This document shows positions 61,640 to 64,000 of a stretch of 64,000 bases of DNA, one piece after another. The notes beneath the pieces were generated by a model. The model was not told the origin of the DNA and made no database searches. It saw only the letters and a list, made by a program, of their open reading frames with translations. Both the position numbers and the translations under genes were made by a program. Source of the stretch: an uncultured Desulfomonile sp. (lineage in GTDB: Bacteria > Desulfobacterota > Desulfomonilia > Desulfomonilales > Desulfomonilaceae); contig CAJBEZ010000036.1 in the NCBI GenBank assembly GCA_903952205.1, positions 1 to 64,000 on the forward strand. Reading direction: 5' to 3'. Positions within the stretch are counted from its first letter, which is position 1. Every line of letters begins with the position of its first letter.

Positions 61640-63325
61640 CTATGATTTTTCGTAATGACTCGCCCGTCCTCTTGACACTTTTCGACTCAACTTGCCCTTC
61701 TTCACAAGAATCTGGAGAAGTCTTTTGGCCTGGTCTTCAGAAATACCACACAGGCTTATAGCATCCTTGCGTGCTATCCTACCGTGGCCTTCAACAAACT
61801 CCATGACCAGAGCTTCGTGTTTTAGCGCCGAAATACCGTGGATTCTTACGTAACTCGATGCGTCTCCAAACAACCGATAAAGTTGAGCGCTCAGATGATA
61901 TATCCGTCCCTTCTTTTCGCCCTTGGCTTCCACAAAGCCACGTTCAACGAGTTTTTCAAGAATCGCCTTCCCTTCGTTAATTCCCTTTTGGAGAATTTCT
62001 CCGCCAGATACGGAGTCTATTCGTCTCTCGAAAAATAGTGTGTTAAGAATAATCAGTTCGTCCAAAGTAAGCGGCGTTCCTTTTTTCTCCTGTCCGTAAA
62101 CAAAAGCAGCGAACTCAAGAGAAGAGCTACCACCTCTCAAAACTACTCGTACCCCTGTATTGTCGCTTCTTGTGTAATCAGGAAGAGGCCGTCCGTAACG
62201 AGCCTGTCCTCTGAAAATTTTGTCAACGCCGCGGCCGGTTTGCTCGACTAGGCCGATTCTTCTAAAACCTTCGGCTAATCGGGGATTACGAGGTTTCGGC
62301 TCATGAACAAGTATGTTGGAAATTGTAATACCAGGAAGAAAACCCCCAGGATTTGTAATGATCATGTGATCCGGCCACCACTGAACATAAACGGCGCCCA
62401 ACAAATTGTAATCCCGGTGTAGCAAGGCATTGTTCACGGCTTCCCTGAATCCTTCCGGCGAGTAGTCTGGGACGGGAACACGAACAAACCCTACGAGAAT
62501 CTCTCGTTCTTCGTTTCTAGTGGAGAAGCGCGACTCTAATTCATTCAGCACTTTCACCACAGGACCGTAGAATACATCATTAACCTTTACATTACCTTCC
62601 ACATCAAGCGCCTGAAAAAACACCTGATGAGTGGGGATAAGTTCTCTGAGCCTCTCTTCTTTACCAAGAAGTAAAAGTCCTGCAAGATTTGGGACAAGGC
62701 CTCCATCCCGACTTTCGACGAGCCTCAATGCCTTCGCCAGATCATCGTCGGCAAGCTCCGTCAACGCCTGGGCGCCTTTGAGTCGGTATATGGTTTGTCG
62801 GACTCGTTCAAACTCAAGTGGATCCAAATCATTGAATGAACTTGACTCAATCGTCAGGGCGGACATGTCCAGCATCCCCAGATCAATTCTTCTGGAGCGT
62901 TGATCACGAGGGTAGAAGGGAACCGTTTGCGGTTTACCGTCAGGCCCGATTGCTCTCTTAAGTGATTTACCACTCGTGGTGGCGCAGGGTTCCGGATACG
63001 GATCGACCTCAATCGTTATTACGGTACCGTCGGGATGTTGGTTTGTCGATACTCGAGTATTGATGTTAGGGACAGTCCTGTTGAAGATAGCCGACTGGAG
63101 TTTTAGAGGATCGGTAACACTACCATGCCTCGGATTGGCCCCACTTATTCTTCCATCATCTTCGACCCCTATTAGCAAAACGCCACCGTTGGTGTTCGCC
63201 ATGGCAACAATTTCCTCAACAATATCCTTGTCGGAGAGCCTTACACGATCCGATTTAAATTCTCGTTCCAGAGACTCCCCCAAATCAACTAATTGCTGCA
63301 AACTATCCAAATTGATCATTCGCAT
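61640..63325 (-). CDS. AlbA_2/HATPase putative transcriptional regulator
   Basis: The 561-residue protein starts with a Schlafen/AlbA_2 DNA-binding domain ('LEREFKSDRV', 'IVAMANTNGGVLLIGVEDDG'). A HATPase_c_4 domain follows with 'REAVNNALLHRDY' and 'GFRRIGLVEQTGRGVDKIF', and winged-helix segments end the protein. The family (COG2865) is widespread and often called RecG-like regulator, but it lacks helicase motifs. The function is not established. It is on its own transcript. Confidence 0.8.
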   Translation of the reverse strand: MRMINLDSLQQLVDLGESLEREFKSDRVRLSDKDIVEEIVAMANTNGGVLLIGVEDDGRISGANPRHGSVTDPLKLQSAIFNRTVPNINTRVSTNQHPDGTVITIEVDPYPEPCATTSGKSLKRAIGPDGKPQTVPFYPRDQRSRRIDLGMLDMSALTIESSSFNDLDPLEFERVRQTIYRLKGAQALTELADDDLAKALRLVESRDGGLVPNLAGLLLLGKEERLRELIPTHQVFFQALDVEGNVKVNDVFYGPVVKVLNELESRFSTRNEEREILVGFVRVPVPDYSPEGFREAVNNALLHRDYNLLGAVYVQWWPDHMIITNPGGFLPGITISNILVHEPKPRNPRLAEGFRRIGLVEQTGRGVDKIFRGQARYGRPLPDYTRSDNTGVRVVLRGGSSSLEFAAFVYGQEKKGTPLTLDELIILNTLFFERRIDSVSGGEILQKGINEGKAILEKLVERGFVEAKGEKKGRIYHLSAQLYRLFGDASSYVRIHGISALKHEALVMEFVEGHGRIARKDAISLCGISEDQAKRLLQILVKKGKLSRKVSRGRASHYEKS

Positions 63326-63440
63326 ACTCTAGAACTTTTGGGTTGGAACAACATCGTCCTATTTTTGATCACGTTAGCCTGTCCTGAAAATCAAACTAAA
63401 GTAGATGATTGCCCCAATGCCTCACTGGCCTGACAGTAAT

Positions 63441-64000
63441 CTAATCCGCGCTTGCAGACTCCCGAGAATTGTATTCCTTATAAAACCTGATGAAATAATC
63501 CACTCCAGACCACATGGTAAGCGCCAGCGCAATGTAAATCAGGATCGTGCCGATTTCGTTAAAATCGATCGTCAAATAAAAATGATAGTCGTAATGGATC
63601 ATCAATGGGATTATGGCGGCGAACTGGAAGAAGGCTTTCCACTTTCCGATGCGGCTGGGTTTCAACGTTGAATCCCACGATTTCGTCGTCGCCCGCAATG
63701 CGCTGACAGCCACTTCACGGCTGATTATCAACATCACGATCCACGCGTCGACACGATCCAGGGCTATGAGCATTATCAACGCCGATGTCACAAGCACCTT
63801 GTCGGCTATGGGGTCCAGAAATCGCCCGAATGAGGACTCAACCTTAAGGCGGCGGGCTATAAAACCGTCGAAAAAATCAGTTAACGAAGCGACGAAGAAT
63901 ATTGCGGCGGCGACCGCCGAAGGGAATCGGCCGGGGAAAAAGAGAAGCACGACTATTGGAGGAACCAGGAGCAGCCTTCCCAAAGTCAGAAAGTTAGGTA
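63441..64000 (-). CDS. pgsA: CDP-diacylglycerol-glycerol-3-phosphate phosphatidyltransferase, partial
   Basis: This membrane enzyme makes phosphatidylglycerophosphate. The CDP-alcohol transferase motif D-G-x2-A-R-x8-G-x3-D-x3-D is complete in 'DFFDGFIARRLKVESSFGRF', followed by 'LDPIADK'. The frame stays open to the right edge with 'PNFLTLGRLLLVPP', the usual family start after a few residues, so only the first few codons are missing. The internal ATG at 63983 would cut off that segment. Confidence 0.9.
   Translation of the reverse strand, partial: PNFLTLGRLLLVPPIVVLLFFPGRFPSAVAAAIFFVASLTDFFDGFIARRLKVESSFGRFLDPIADKVLVTSALIMLIALDRVDAWIVMLIISREVAVSALRATTKSWDSTLKPSRIGKWKAFFQFAAIIPLMIHYDYHFYLTIDFNEIGTILIYIALALTMWSGVDYFIRFYKEYNSRESASAD

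Overview
The window reads as a chromosome segment of an anaerobic Gram-negative bacterium, most likely a deltaproteobacterial (Desulfobacterota) lineage related to Syntrophobacterales or Desulfomonile. Supporting this are outer-membrane traits (LolA-like carrier, a porin-sized beta-barrel, lipoproteins, Spy/CpxP-like periplasmic proteins), a 1427-residue acyl-CoA dehydratase activase, a transaldolase/glucose-6-phosphate isomerase fusion, and a TRAP-TAXI transporter. The lineage is inferred from gene content, not from a marker-gene search.

Layout. 1-4590: minus-strand packaging end of a prophage (maturation protease, portal, large terminase, a Mu gp27-like gene with an apparent frameshift in a 7-G tract), abutting the 3' end of tRNA-Arg(ACG). 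4780-8775: DegS/HtrA protease and a class A PBP. 9.0-16.0 kb: adenylate cyclase-TPR protein, ispF, cysS, an ECF-type ABC ATPase, a LolA-like protein and rimO. 16.1-16.4 kb: a small secreted-protein gene with an in-frame TGA followed by a SECIS-like hairpin. 16.7-27.5 kb: activase, yraN-like gene, cyclase-family hydrolase, MBL hydrolase, a second PBP1A, mnmA, larE. 27.6-31.3 kb: an ECF sigma / zinc-finger anti-sigma / CpxP-like operon, a second Spy-like gene and rarA. 31.5-34.6 kb: nadK, recN and a short N-acetylglutamate-synthase-like GNAT. 34.6-39.3 kb: four consecutive exported proteins (lipoprotein, NlpC/P60-like hydrolase with an Ig-like tail, two esterase-D-like proteins). 39.5-46.4 kb: a beta-lactamase-fold hydrolase, uppP, FKBP, maf, yggS, a 56-residue protein and tal-pgi.

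46.4-52.9 kb is an accessory island. It holds an IS200-like single-strand transposase inside an element bounded by paired palindromes, plus deletion derivatives of that element. It also holds a duplicated segment and many toxin-antitoxin genes. VapBC, HicAB and a GNAT pair look intact; several other antitoxins stand beside missing or truncated toxins. 53-64 kb returns to a porin, a TAXI receptor / TRAP permease / response-regulator operon, an AEC carrier, a RAYT transposase remnant beside a REP palindrome, tRNA-Ser(TGA), an AlbA/HATPase regulator and pgsA running off the right edge.

The strongest candidates for something undescribed are the TGA-containing small gene, the palindrome-bounded transposase family with its non-autonomous copies, the exported hydrolase cluster, and the antitoxin-rich island with decayed toxins. 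Starts were re-chosen where a Shine-Dalgarno sequence or the family N-terminus argued for it. All identifications come from reading motifs; no database search was possible.
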